A DNA stretch of 64,000 nucleotides, from assembly GCF_026341825.1 (NCBI RefSeq), contig NZ_JAPENY010000001.1, forward strand, positions 62,001 to 126,000, in the 5' to 3' direction. Positions within the stretch are counted from its first letter, which is position 1, and the number at the start of each line of letters is the position of its first letter. The position numbers were made by a program, and so were the translations under genes. Below the pieces are notes generated by a model. It was not told where the DNA came from, made no database searches, and saw only the letters and a program-made list of their open reading frames with translations. Shown here piece by piece: positions 1 to 8,228 of this stretch. This DNA is from Streptomyces sp. NBC_00620 (lineage in GTDB: Bacteria; Actinomycetota; Actinomycetes; Streptomycetales; Streptomycetaceae).

Positions 1-2893
1 TGGTCGCCTCGTTCACGGCGTCGCTCGCGGCACCGGCTGCCCGCGAGGCGAGTTCCTCAGCCTGGGCGGCGCTGCGCTCGGCCTCGGTGGCCTCCCTGTC
101 GGCCTGGGTGGACTCGGTCCCCGCCTCACCAGCGGTGTTACGGGCGCTGAGGGCGTCCGAACCGGCCTGCTGGGCGTAGCCAGAGGCGGACTCGGACGCC
201 TTCTTCGCGGCCTGCTGTGCGTCCTGGGCCTCGGCCGCGGACGCCTGGGCTCGGGCGACGGCCTGGGTCGCTCGCACCGAGTCGGTCGCCGCCTGCGCGG
301 CGGCCTCGGCGGCGAGCTTGGCGTCCCCGAGTGCCTGATCGGCCGCCAGCTGAGCAGCCTCGGCGGCTTCCGCGGCCTCTGCCGCCTTAGCCTCCGCGGC
401 TGCGGCCTGCTGCTCCGCCAGGGTCTTGGACGTTTGCCCGACGAGTACGGCGAACGCGGCCGAGGCGTCCTTCTCCTGGTACGGAGTGCCGATGGCCACG
501 GCGTCGTTGGCGGCGGCGATGGCCTGGCCCGCGCTGTCGCGGGCGGCCAGCGCGGCCTGTCCGGCTGCGTAGGCGCGACCGGTCGCGGTGGCGGCCGTGG
601 TGACCGCGGACGCGGCCTCGATGCCCGCGGCGGAGGACTCCTCGGCCGCCTTCTTCGCCAGCTCGGTGGCGTTCTCCGAAGCGGTGGCAGCGTTGTCGGC
701 GCGCAGGGCTGCGTCCTGGGCGGCGTCCAGCGCGGTGGCGGCCGCGGCGTGCGCGTCGGCGGCAGCACCGGTCGCCTTCAGGTAGGACGACCATGCCTCG
801 TCGGCGCTCGCCTGGGCGCGTTCGGCAGCCGCTTCCGCCTTGGTGGCGGCGGAACGGGCGCTGACCGCGGCCGCCTTGGCCTCATCGGCGGCGGTCTGCG
901 CGGCAGTGGCGGCGGTCGCGGCATCCGTCGCAGCCGTACGGGCCTTGTCGGCGGCCGCGCGGGTCTCGGCGGCGGCCTCCGTGCCCTCGGCGGCCGTTGC
1001 GGCTGCCTGGAGCGCGGCGGCGCGCGCGGCCGTGGCCTGCTTCTTCTGCAGCGCAACCGTGGCGGCCGTACGCGCGGTGGCCGCGGCCTTGGCCTTGACG
1101 TCGGCCGCAGTCCGCTTGTCCTTGGCGGTCCCGGCGGCCGTCGTGGCGGCCGACTTGGCCTCCTCGGCGGCGGTCTGCTGGGTCGCCGCCTGTACCTCGG
1201 CCTCCTGCGCCTTGGCACGCTCTGCGGCGGCGCTGACGCGGGAGGCGACGGCGGTGGCCTTCTCCAGCTCGGCGGTGGCACGCTGGGTCTGCGCGGTCGC
1301 CGCGGCGTCGTGGGCCTCCTCGCCCGCCTGCTCGGCGGTGGCCTGCGCGGCCTTTGCTGTGTCGGCGCTGTCCGCGGCGGCCTTCGCCTCGGCGTCGGCG
1401 GTGTCGGCGGCGGCCTTGGCTTGCGCGGCCGCCTCCTCGGCGGCGATGCGGCGGAACTCGGTGTTCACCGCGTGCGACTGGGTCTGCGCCTTGGCCAGCA
1501 GGGTCTCGCTGTCGGCGACGGTCGCCTTGGCGGCTTCCAGGGCGGTGCGCGTCGCCTTGGCAGCGGCTTCGGCGGCCGCGCTGGAGGCTCGGGCAACCTG
1601 GACCGACTGCTGGGCGTACATCAGGCCCCGGCCGCGCGGCACGTTGTCGGCATCGGCGATGCCCCACGCCTCCTGCTGCGCGGTGGACGCCTTCTGGGCC
1701 GCGGTGGCGGCAGCGGCGGCCTGCTGCTCGGCCGAGGCGATCAGCACGGCTGCCTTGTCCCGGGCGGCGGCGAGGTCGGTGTCGGCCTGGTCGTAGAGCG
1801 CCTGGTCGGGCTGGCTGAGCGCGTCGGGGTCGCTGGCGAGTCTGTCTTGCCAGTACTTGCGCCAGGTCAGGATCTGTTCGGCCAGCCAGGCCTGTCCGAT
1901 GGCCTCGATCATGTCGTCCGTGGCTTCACGGGTGGCGATGGCGGCGTCCGCCTCGGCCTGGATGATCGTGGCGCGCGGGGCCGCCTGAGAGGCGTACTCC
2001 AGTTCCCACTCCGTCATCGCGGCCATCAGGGGACCGTTGAGCACACGCCGGACGTCGACCGGGTTCTGGTAGTCGCAGCCGGCCCAGGCCTGCTTGAGGT
2101 CCTCGACGAGGATCCGATACTGGGCGGAGCCCTCGGCAGGCGCCTCCTTCGGGAAGCCGCCGTACTTGAGATAGAGGGCGATGTCGCTGGCTGTGGTACC
2201 GCCGGAGTACTGCTTCTGATTGACAGCGGAATCCCGGAGCAGGTCATCGGCGGCCAGGTTCTCCGCCCACTCGTTCTGGTCCTGGTTCGCCTCGGTGATC
2301 TCCTTGGCCCGGGCGATCGCCTCGGCACTGGCGTTGCTGTGCCCCTCCCAGCCGAGCCGACCGGCCAGCTCCTCCTGCGTGAACAGAGTGAACTGCCGTA
2401 CGTCCGCGTCGAACGCGGGCGGGTCCCACATCATGTCGTCGCTGGCGTACGCGGATTGGACGTACGGCGTGTTGGCGGCATCGAGAGCTTCGGTGCGAGC
2501 GTTGGAGGCGTCCCGGTAGTCGAGCCCGGCCTCCTTGTCCGCGTCCGACGCCTGGCCCAACGGCCCGAGCCCGATCCAGCCACGGTCCCCGATGACCGCG
2601 TACAGCTCCTCGCTGCTGCCCTTCAGGCCCTCGATGGCCTTGGCCTTCATGTTCGCGCCGCCGTAGTGCAGCGCCACACCGACGAGGCAACGGTCGAGCC
2701 GCTGGTCCTCGCCAACACTGTTGCGGTAGAAGCCGAGGTCTTCCTCGGGTGTGACGTCAGCCGTCGCCGGTGCGGCCTGCACCAGGCCCATCAACACGGC
2801 TGCCGCGGTGAGGAAAGCCGTCCCGCTGACGCCTCTCGTCACCGCATGGCGCAAGCGTCGTCGGCGTCTGCCGACGTCTCTGAACGATGGCAT
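1..2893 (-). CDS. Secreted Ala-rich coiled-coil protein, partial (C-terminus outside window)
   Basis: About 964 codons are open on the minus strand and run off the left edge without a stop. The chosen ATG gives a Sec-type signal peptide: an Arg-rich n-region (GRRRRRLRHAV), a hydrophobic core around residues 25-40, and a likely cleavage site after APATA. In-frame ATGs lie 16 and 18 codons upstream but have no better ribosome site. Residues about 50-330 are mixed-composition sequence with several Trp and Tyr. From about residue 390 the chain is almost pure Ala/Glu/Lys/Gln/Thr/Arg, consistent with a very long extracellular coiled coil. This layout recalls the N-terminal halves of Streptomyces polymorphic-toxin or ALF-repeat proteins, but no toxin domain is visible because the C-terminus is missing. 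Function is inferred only. Confidence 0.8.
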   Translation of the reverse strand, partial: MPSFRDVGRRRRRLRHAVTRGVSGTAFLTAAAVLMGLVQAAPATADVTPEEDLGFYRNSVGEDQRLDRCLVGVALHYGGANMKAKAIEGLKGSSEELYAVIGDRGWIGLGPLGQASDADKEAGLDYRDASNARTEALDAANTPYVQSAYASDDMMWDPPAFDADVRQFTLFTQEELAGRLGWEGHSNASAEAIARAKEITEANQDQNEWAENLAADDLLRDSAVNQKQYSGGTTASDIALYLKYGGFPKEAPAEGSAQYRILVEDLKQAWAGCDYQNPVDVRRVLNGPLMAAMTEWELEYASQAAPRATIIQAEADAAIATREATDDMIEAIGQAWLAEQILTWRKYWQDRLASDPDALSQPDQALYDQADTDLAAARDKAAVLIASAEQQAAAAATAAQKASTAQQEAWGIADADNVPRGRGLMYAQQSVQVARASSAAAEAAAKATRTALEAAKATVADSETLLAKAQTQSHAVNTEFRRIAAEEAAAQAKAAADTADAEAKAAADSADTAKAAQATAEQAGEEAHDAAATAQTQRATAELEKATAVASRVSAAAERAKAQEAEVQAATQQTAAEEAKSAATTAAGTAKDKRTAADVKAKAAATARTAATVALQKKQATAARAAALQAAATAAEGTEAAAETRAAADKARTAATDAATAATAAQTAADEAKAAAVSARSAATKAEAAAERAQASADEAWSSYLKATGAAADAHAAAATALDAAQDAALRADNAATASENATELAKKAAEESSAAGIEAASAVTTAATATGRAYAAGQAALAARDSAGQAIAAANDAVAIGTPYQEKDASAAFAVLVGQTSKTLAEQQAAAAEAKAAEAAEAAEAAQLAADQALGDAKLAAEAAAQAATDSVRATQAVARAQASAAEAQDAQQAAKKASESASGYAQQAGSDALSARNTAGEAGTESTQADREATEAERSAAQAEELASRAAGAASDAVNEAT

Positions 2894-3317
2894 GTAGGTC
2901 TGCCCAACAATCTCTTCGATGGTCGGCAGCATCCACACCATGGGCATGACAGACACAGCGGCAGCCCAACACCACGACGACCCCCCGTGCGGCATGCGCC
3001 AGCACTCGCCCCTCCCACGAACTGGCGCCGCCGCTTACCCGCGAACGGTCTCACGCCGTGATCTTCACGGGAAGGTCAAGAACTCTCCATCAAGACCCCA
3101 GGGAGCGACACAAACTGACAAAACAAACTACGGCTTGACCGTCTCTTTACCTTGGGGATGGAACCCAATCGCATACGAGACCGTCCAAGGCGACTCGAGC
3201 CCGATGGGCTGGTGGAAAGGGTGCGCGCCGGGCGGCTGTTGAACGGAATCGCGCCCTCCCTGAGCGGTCCGCTGAACATTCCCGGCAGCCACCGCACCCC
3301 AGCGCCAGCGCCAAGTC
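2894..3317. other. Intergenic region, 424 bp
   Basis: It lies upstream of the secreted coiled-coil gene and downstream of the following membrane-protein gene, both on the minus strand. It is less GC-rich than its surroundings around 3090-3160, which would suit a promoter for the secreted protein. No convincing -35/-10 pair, hairpin or RNA gene was recognised. The short ORFs here lack ribosome sites and look like chance frames. Confidence 0.4.
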
Positions 3318-4091
3318 CTAGAACCCCCGCACCGACCGACCCCCCTCCACCCCGTCCCCCGCCCGCAGCAACCGCAGAAACGCCTTCAACCCCGCGATGA
3401 TCTCCTCGTTGTTGGTCAGGCGATTCACCGTGGCCTCGAACTCCCGCCCCAGCGCGGCGATCTTCCGGTCGGCGTCATCGGCGCGCTCGTACACCGAGAC
3501 GCCCAAGGCATCGACAGTGCGCCGCAGTTCGGCGAGGGAGCGGTACTGCTCCTCGGTCTTCTCCTCCAGGACCCGCACGCCCGTCACCAGGCGCGTGACA
3601 TTCCCCCGCAGCTCGACCACGTCGTCGCGCGGATACGTCACGTCCTTCAGCAGCGTGCCGAGGCGTCGCCGCAGTTGGGCGAAGTAGGCGCCCGCGGGGC
3701 GGAAGACCGTGCTCAGCAGGAAGAAGCCGGCGAACCAGTAGCCGGTGGCGTTGCCCGTGGCGGCGGTGACCGCGACGACGAGGCCCGCCGTCACCAGGTG
3801 CCCGGCGATGGCGGCCCGAAGCATCACGCGCGCGATCCTCGCGGCCTCGGCGTCCCGCTCCTTCGAGACCACCAGCCCCTTCTCCCGGCTCACCGCGATC
3901 TCGGCGAGCACCGAATGGGCCCGGAAATAGAGATTCCACGGCACCGTCAGCAGAACGAGCAGCCAGAGCAGGCTCACCACCCCCGCCGCGGCCCCCAGCA
4001 CCACGGACAGCGGCGCACCCACCGCGTACGCGAGCACGAGCGCTCCGACCGTCGCGAACACAGCGCACACACCGATCAGGAACTTCCCCAT
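3318..4091 (-). CDS. Membrane protein with C-terminal coiled coil, unknown function
   Basis: The protein has 257 residues starting MGKFLIGVCA. A GGGGGAC ribosome site sits just before this ATG, which is why the longer upstream frame was not used. Two hydrophobic segments lie close together at about residues 5-45. Two more lie at about 95-140 (LVTAGLVVAVT and WFAGFFLLSTVF), giving about four membrane spans. The last 100 residues are charged and amphipathic (PRDDVVELRGNVTRLV onward) and look like a cytoplasmic coiled coil. No family is recognised. It sits alone, 174 bp downstream of icmA on the same strand, so co-transcription is possible but unproven. Confidence 0.75.
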   Translation of the reverse strand: MGKFLIGVCAVFATVGALVLAYAVGAPLSVVLGAAAGVVSLLWLLVLLTVPWNLYFRAHSVLAEIAVSREKGLVVSKERDAEAARIARVMLRAAIAGHLVTAGLVVAVTAATGNATGYWFAGFFLLSTVFRPAGAYFAQLRRRLGTLLKDVTYPRDDVVELRGNVTRLVTGVRVLEEKTEEQYRSLAELRRTVDALGVSVYERADDADRKIAALGREFEATVNRLTNNEEIIAGLKAFLRLLRAGDGVEGGRSVRGF

Positions 4092-4265
4092 ACCGTCCCC
4101 CAGTTGCCCCGCCCGGCACCGGCCGGGTCCGCCATCACGGCCCATCGTCCCGGCCCGGCGGCAGCCGGTCATGAGTACGACTACCTACGGCCGCTCCCCG
4201 CGCCGGTGATCGGCGCCGAGAGCGGCCGTGGGGTGTTCCTGGTCGCGTCGTGCGCGGCGCCGGGG

Positions 4266-5966
4266 TCAGAAGCCCGGCGGCTCCGTGTACGTCCCCCACT
4301 CGTCCCGGAGGACGTCGCAGATCTCCCCGAGCGTGGCCTCCGCCCGGACCGCGTCCAGCATCGGACCGATCATGTTGGAGCCGTCGCGGGCGGCGGCCAG
4401 CATGGCGTCCAGTGCGGACCGTACCGCCGCGCCGTCCCGCGCGGCCTTGCGGCCGCCGAGCGCCCGTACCTGCTCCCGCTCCACCTCATGGCTGACCCGG
4501 AGGATCTCCAGGTCGCCGGTGACGGAGCCGTGGTGGACGTTCACGCCCACGACCCGCTTGTCGCCCTTCTCCAAGGACCGCTGGTACTGGAACGCGGACT
4601 CGGCGATCTCCCCGGTGAACCATCCGTCCTCGATGCCCCGCAGGATGCCGGAGGTCATCGGACCGATCGGGTGCTGTCCGTCCGGGTGCGCGCGCAGCCC
4701 CCGCTCCCTGATCTGCTCGAAGATCTTCTCGGCGTCCGCCTCGATCCGGTCCGTCAGCTGTTCGACGAACCAGGAACCGCCCAGCGGGTCGGCCACATTG
4801 GCCACGCCCGTCTCCTCCATCAGCACCTGCTGCGTACGCAGGGCGATCTCCGCGGCCTGCTGCGAGGGCAGCGCGAGCGTCTCGTCCAGGGCGTTGGTGT
4901 GCAGCGAGTTCGTGCCGCCGAGGACCGCCGCCAGTGCCTCCACCGCCGTACGCACCACGTTGTTGTACGGCTGCTGAGCGGTCAGCGAGACCCCCGCCGT
5001 CTGCGTGTGGAAGCGCAGCCACTGCGCCTTCTCCGACTTCGCCCCGTACACGTCCCGCATCCAGCGCGCCCAGATCCGCCGCGCCGCCCGGAACTTGGCG
5101 ATCTCCTCGAAGAAGTCGAGGTGCGCGTCGAAGAAGAAGCTCAGTCCGGGCGCGAAGACGTCCACGTCGAGACCGCGCGAGAGTCCCAGTTCGACGTATC
5201 CGAACCCGTCGGCGAGGGTGTACGCGAGCTCCTGCGCGGCCGTCGAGCCGGCCTCGCGGATGTGGTAGCCGGAGACGGAGAGCGGCTTGTAGGCGGGGAT
5301 CCGCTCGGCGCAGTGCTCCATCAGGTCGCCGATGAGGCGCAGGTGCGGCTCGGGCTGGAAGAGCCACTCCTTCTGCGCGATGTACTCCTTGAAGATGTCG
5401 GTCTGGAGCGTGCCGTTGAGGACGGCGGGGTCCACGCCCTGCCGCTCGGCTGCCACCAGGTACATGCAGAAGACGGGCACGGCGGGCCCGCTGATCGTCA
5501 TCGATGTCGTGACGTCGCCGAGCGGGATGTCCTGGAAGAGGACCTCCATGTCGGCCGCCGAGTCGATCGCGACCCCGCAGTGCCCGACCTCGCCGAGCGA
5601 ACGCCGGTCGTCGGAGTCCCGCCCCATGAGCGTCGGCATGTCGAAGGCCACGGACAGGCCCCCGCCGCCGTTGGCGAGGATCATCTTGTAGCGCTCGTTG
5701 GTCTGCTCGGCGTTCCCGAACCCGGCGAACTGCCGGATGGTCCACGTGCGCCCTCGGTAGCCGGTCGGGTAGAGGCCGCGGGTGAAGGGGTACTCCCCCG
5801 GCCAGCCGATCCGCTCGAAGCCCTCGTACGTGTCTCCGGGCCGCGGCCCGTACACCGGCTCCACGGGATCGCCGGAGAGCGTGGTGAAATCCGCGTCGCG
5901 CTTACGCGCGGCGTCGTACCGGGCCTGCCAGCGTCGGCGGCCCTCTTCGATGGCGTCAGCGTCCAT
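4266..5966 (-). CDS. icmA: Isobutyryl-CoA mutase, large (substrate-binding) subunit
   Basis: This 566-residue member of the methylmalonyl-CoA mutase superfamily should interconvert isobutyryl-CoA and n-butyryl-CoA with an AdoCbl-binding small subunit (IcmB). No icmB gene is visible in the window. Two residues decide specificity. Methylmalonyl-CoA mutase has Tyr in the IRQYAGF motif and Arg in the loop after GT.Q.DI. This protein has Phe80 (IRQFAGF) and Gln198 (EYIAQKEW), the known IcmA signature at the known positions. The length equals characterised IcmA, and there is no C-terminal B12 domain. The start MDADAI was chosen because family similarity begins there. A perfect 24-bp palindrome lies 8 bp upstream, suggesting tight repression. 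The role is in valine catabolism and butyrate/isobutyrate precursor supply. Confidence 0.95.
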   Translation of the reverse strand: MDADAIEEGRRRWQARYDAARKRDADFTTLSGDPVEPVYGPRPGDTYEGFERIGWPGEYPFTRGLYPTGYRGRTWTIRQFAGFGNAEQTNERYKMILANGGGGLSVAFDMPTLMGRDSDDRRSLGEVGHCGVAIDSAADMEVLFQDIPLGDVTTSMTISGPAVPVFCMYLVAAERQGVDPAVLNGTLQTDIFKEYIAQKEWLFQPEPHLRLIGDLMEHCAERIPAYKPLSVSGYHIREAGSTAAQELAYTLADGFGYVELGLSRGLDVDVFAPGLSFFFDAHLDFFEEIAKFRAARRIWARWMRDVYGAKSEKAQWLRFHTQTAGVSLTAQQPYNNVVRTAVEALAAVLGGTNSLHTNALDETLALPSQQAAEIALRTQQVLMEETGVANVADPLGGSWFVEQLTDRIEADAEKIFEQIRERGLRAHPDGQHPIGPMTSGILRGIEDGWFTGEIAESAFQYQRSLEKGDKRVVGVNVHHGSVTGDLEILRVSHEVEREQVRALGGRKAARDGAAVRSALDAMLAAARDGSNMIGPMLDAVRAEATLGEICDVLRDEWGTYTEPPGF

Positions 5967-5974
5967 ACCTTCGA

Positions 5975-5998
5975 ATTTACTAGGACGTCCTAGTAAAT
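5975..5998 (-). promoter_or_regulatory. Perfect 24-bp palindrome upstream of icmA, candidate repressor operator
   Basis: Two exactly complementary 12-base arms meet without spacer (half-site ATTTACTAGGAC, centre GACGTC). The element ends 8 bp before the icmA start codon, so a bound protein would block promoter clearance or translation initiation. Size and symmetry suit a TetR-family dimer-pair operator. The regulator is unknown. No other copy was noticed in the window. Confidence 0.7.
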
Positions 5999-6049
5999 GT
6001 CGATGGCTGACCGCCGTAGGTTGCCCATACGGCGGCAGAGGTTGTGCGA

Positions 6050-6382
6050 TTACGCCTTGGCGACCGCGGGAGCGCCGTCCACAAGGCTGCCCTCGAGCTC
6101 GCGGGTGATCTTGCGCTCGACGAAGAAGGCCGCGGTCGGGATGGTGCCCGAGATCAGCACCCACGCCAGCTTGCCGAACGACCACTTCGCCTTGGAGCCC
6201 AGATCGAAGGCGAAGACGAGGTAGACGATGTAGAGCACGCCGTGGATCTGCGAGACCACGAGCGTGAGGTCCTCTCCCTTGTCGAAGCCGTACTTGAAGA
6301 TCATGCAGGTGCACAGCACCAGCAGCATCACGGCGGTGACGTAGGCCATCACCCGGTAGCGGGTCAGCACGCTCTTCTTCAT
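6050..6382 (-). CDS. DUF3817-type small integral membrane protein
   Basis: 110 residues starting MKKSVLTRYRVMAY. About three hydrophobic segments are visible (AYVTAVMLLVLCTCMIF, IHGVLYIVYLVFAF, LAWVLISGTIPTAAFFVERK). The IHGVLYIVY and FFVERKI motifs match the second DUF3817-like protein at 12437-12790 ([18 protein letters not shown]), so both belong to one family. Function is unknown. The ribosome site is weak. Its stop is about 50 bp from the icmA palindrome, so the gene could read into icmA. Confidence 0.85.
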   Translation of the reverse strand: MKKSVLTRYRVMAYVTAVMLLVLCTCMIFKYGFDKGEDLTLVVSQIHGVLYIVYLVFAFDLGSKAKWSFGKLAWVLISGTIPTAAFFVERKITRELEGSLVDGAPAVAKA

Positions 6383-6446
6383 GCCAATGAGCGTAACCAG
6401 GCACTCCGGGCGATCTTCGGGCACCCCCGACCCGTACCGGAGGAGG

Positions 6447-6956
6447 CTATTCCTCGTCGAAGTCCCGCGCGGCGACCCGCAGCGGCCGCAGCATCGCGAA
6501 GATCTCCCCGCACTCCTCGGCGTCGTACGCCCCGAGCCCGAAGTCCATCGACATCAGGTCCTGGGTGGCCGCGTCGCAGACCTCGCGGCCCTTCTCGGTG
6601 ATGGAGGCGAGCGTGCCGCGCCCGTCGTTGGGGTTGGGGCGCTTGTCGACGAGCCCGGACCTCACCAGCCGGTCCACGGTGTTCGTCACGGACGTCGGAT
6701 GCACCATGAGCCGCTCACCGATCTTGGACATCGGCAGCTCGCCCGCCTTGGAGAACGTGAGCAGCACCAGCGCCTCGTACCGCGCGAACGTCAGCCCGTA
6801 CGGCTTCACCACCGCGTCCACCTCCGCGAGCAGGATCTGGTGCGCGCGCATGATCGAGGTGATCGCCGCCATGGACGGCACAGAGCCCCACCGCTGCTTC
6901 CAGTGCTCGTCGGCACGGGCGATGGGATCAAAGGCAAGGCTGAGCGGCTTCGACAC
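6447..6956 (-). CDS. MarR-family transcriptional regulator
   Basis: 169 residues with a GTG start. The core is a MarR winged helix: FARYEALVLLTFSKAGELPMSKIGERLMVHPTSVTN (recognition helix), followed by VDRLVRSGLVDKRPNPNDGRGTLASITEKGRE, which is the wing with its DxR motif. MarR proteins are dimeric ligand-responsive regulators, and ligand and targets are unknown here. It is divergent from the GH6 gene with 190 bp between them, so it could regulate itself and that gene. The stop is 64 bp upstream of the DUF3817 gene, so the two may share an mRNA. Confidence 0.92.
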   Translation of the reverse strand: MSKPLSLAFDPIARADEHWKQRWGSVPSMAAITSIMRAHQILLAEVDAVVKPYGLTFARYEALVLLTFSKAGELPMSKIGERLMVHPTSVTNTVDRLVRSGLVDKRPNPNDGRGTLASITEKGREVCDAATQDLMSMDFGLGAYDAEECGEIFAMLRPLRVAARDFDEE

Positions 6957-7146
6957 GCCAAAGACCTTACCGGCCGGTCACATCGTGGTCAGCCCCGTCT
7001 CGCGTTTCGGTCCCCGGCCCCGGAACGCCTGGCAGAACACCGTCCGGACCTCGCCGCCCCAGTGTCGTATCCATGTCGATTAAGCGCCCTATGTAACGAT
7101 TACTGATGAATCGTCACTGATAGTCACCTTCGCTCAAGGGGGCAGG

Positions 7147-8160
7147 ATGTCCCGGCTGATCCGTACCTTCGCGGCACTCGCGGCGCTCGGGCTCGCGGCG
7201 GGCTGCTCGTCCATGACAGGCGTCGACGAGGCCTCCGTCGTGCGGCGCGCGCCCCAGGACGCGACGCCCACCACGCAGTCCCGGTCCCCTTTCTGGGTCG
7301 ATCCCGCCAGTCCCGCCGCCCAGCAGATGGAGATGTGGAACAGACAGGGGCGCGCGCAGGACGCCGAGTCGCTGAAGCGGATCGCGGACCAGCCGGCCGC
7401 GCTGTGGCCCGCGGGCGAGGACCCGGGGGCGACGATCAGGGCGGCGGCCTCGGCAGCCACGCAGGAGGGGCGGACGGCGGTGTTCGTGGCGTACAACATC
7501 CCGCACCGCGACTGCGGGCAGCACTCCGCGGGCGGGGCCTACGACGCGAGCGCCTACCGGGAGTGGATCGGGAATTTCGCGGACGCGCTGGGCGACAGCA
7601 AGGCTCTCGTGGTCCTCGAACCCGACGCCGTCGCGCACATCGTGGACGGCTGCACCCCGGGTGAGTACCACGCGGAGCGCGAGCAGCTGCTCTCCGAGGC
7701 GATCGTGCGGCTGAAGCAGCAACCCAACACCAAGGTGTACCTCGACGCCGGCAACCCCGCCTGGATCGAGGAGCCCTGGAAACTCGTCGAGCCGCTGCAA
7801 CGCGCAGGGGTCGCCCAGGCCGACGGCTTCTCGCTGAACGTCTCCAACTTCCAGACGGACGCGGTGACGAAGGAGTACGGCGTCCACCTGTCGCAGGACC
7901 TCGGCGGCAAGCACTTCGTGGTCGACACCAGCCGCAACGGCAACGGGCCGCTGAGCGGCGACCGCAGCGAGGCCTGGTGCAATCCGCCCGGCCGGGCGCT
8001 GGGCACCCGGCCCACCACAGAGACCGGGGAGTCCGCCCTCGACGCCTATCTGTGGATCAAGCGGCCCGGAGAGTCGGACGGGCAGTGCCGAGGCGGGCCG
8101 GCGGCGGGGCAGTGGTGGCCGGACTACGCGTTGGGGCTGGCGCGCAACTCCAAGGCTTAA
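7147..8160 (+). CDS. cslZ: Glycoside hydrolase family 6 lipoprotein (endoglucanase-like, CslZ-type)
   Basis: 337 residues. The N-terminus is a lipoprotein signal with lipobox LAAGC (Cys20), so the enzyme should be anchored outside the membrane. The GH6 fold is shown by AYNIPHRDCG, with Asp122 in the catalytic-acid loop, and VVLEPDAVAHI, with Asp160. Later landmarks are YLDAGNPAWI, FSLNVSNF, DTSRNGNGP and a WIKRPGESDG loop. It should cut beta-1,4-glucan. Its 3' end meets glxA-cslA, which make a cellulose-like tip glycan in Streptomyces, so it most likely trims that polymer. The symbol follows the hydrolase linked to cslA/glxA in S. coelicolor and is an inference. The ribosome site is GGGGGCAGG. 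Confidence 0.85.
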   Translation: MSRLIRTFAALAALGLAAGCSSMTGVDEASVVRRAPQDATPTTQSRSPFWVDPASPAAQQMEMWNRQGRAQDAESLKRIADQPAALWPAGEDPGATIRAAASAATQEGRTAVFVAYNIPHRDCGQHSAGGAYDASAYREWIGNFADALGDSKALVVLEPDAVAHIVDGCTPGEYHAEREQLLSEAIVRLKQQPNTKVYLDAGNPAWIEEPWKLVEPLQRAGVAQADGFSLNVSNFQTDAVTKEYGVHLSQDLGGKHFVVDTSRNGNGPLSGDRSEAWCNPPGRALGTRPTTETGESALDAYLWIKRPGESDGQCRGGPAAGQWWPDYALGLARNSKA

Positions 8161-8170
8161 CGGTCGGCAG

Positions 8171-8214
8171 CAGATGACGGATAACAGATTTCAGAATCTG
8201 ATATCCGTCATCTG
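8171..8214. terminator. Bidirectional hairpin terminator between the GH6 gene and glxA
   Basis: Two 20-base arms (left arm begins CAGATGACGG, right arm ends CCGTCATCTG) pair with one mismatch around a TCAG loop. It lies in the 68-bp gap between two convergent genes. The octamer GTCATCTG recurs at 8221-8228. It is AT-rich for this genome. Confidence 0.8.
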
Positions 8215-8228
8215 TCACTTGTCATCTG

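Noticed and set aside
434..3061. 875-codon plus-strand ORF opposite the secreted coiled-coil gene
   Set aside because: It is a high-GC antisense shadow: Gly/Arg/Leu-rich sequence without domains, while the minus strand has a signal peptide and sensible composition.
3675..5993. 772-codon plus-strand ORF opposite icmA
   Set aside because: Arg/Gly/Leu/Val-rich nonsense composition; icmA on the other strand is certain from conserved active-site residues.
7081..7146. Imperfect repeats around GATTACTGATGAATCGTC before the GH6 gene as an operator
   Set aside because: The symmetry is weak and could be chance in a short AT-richer promoter region.
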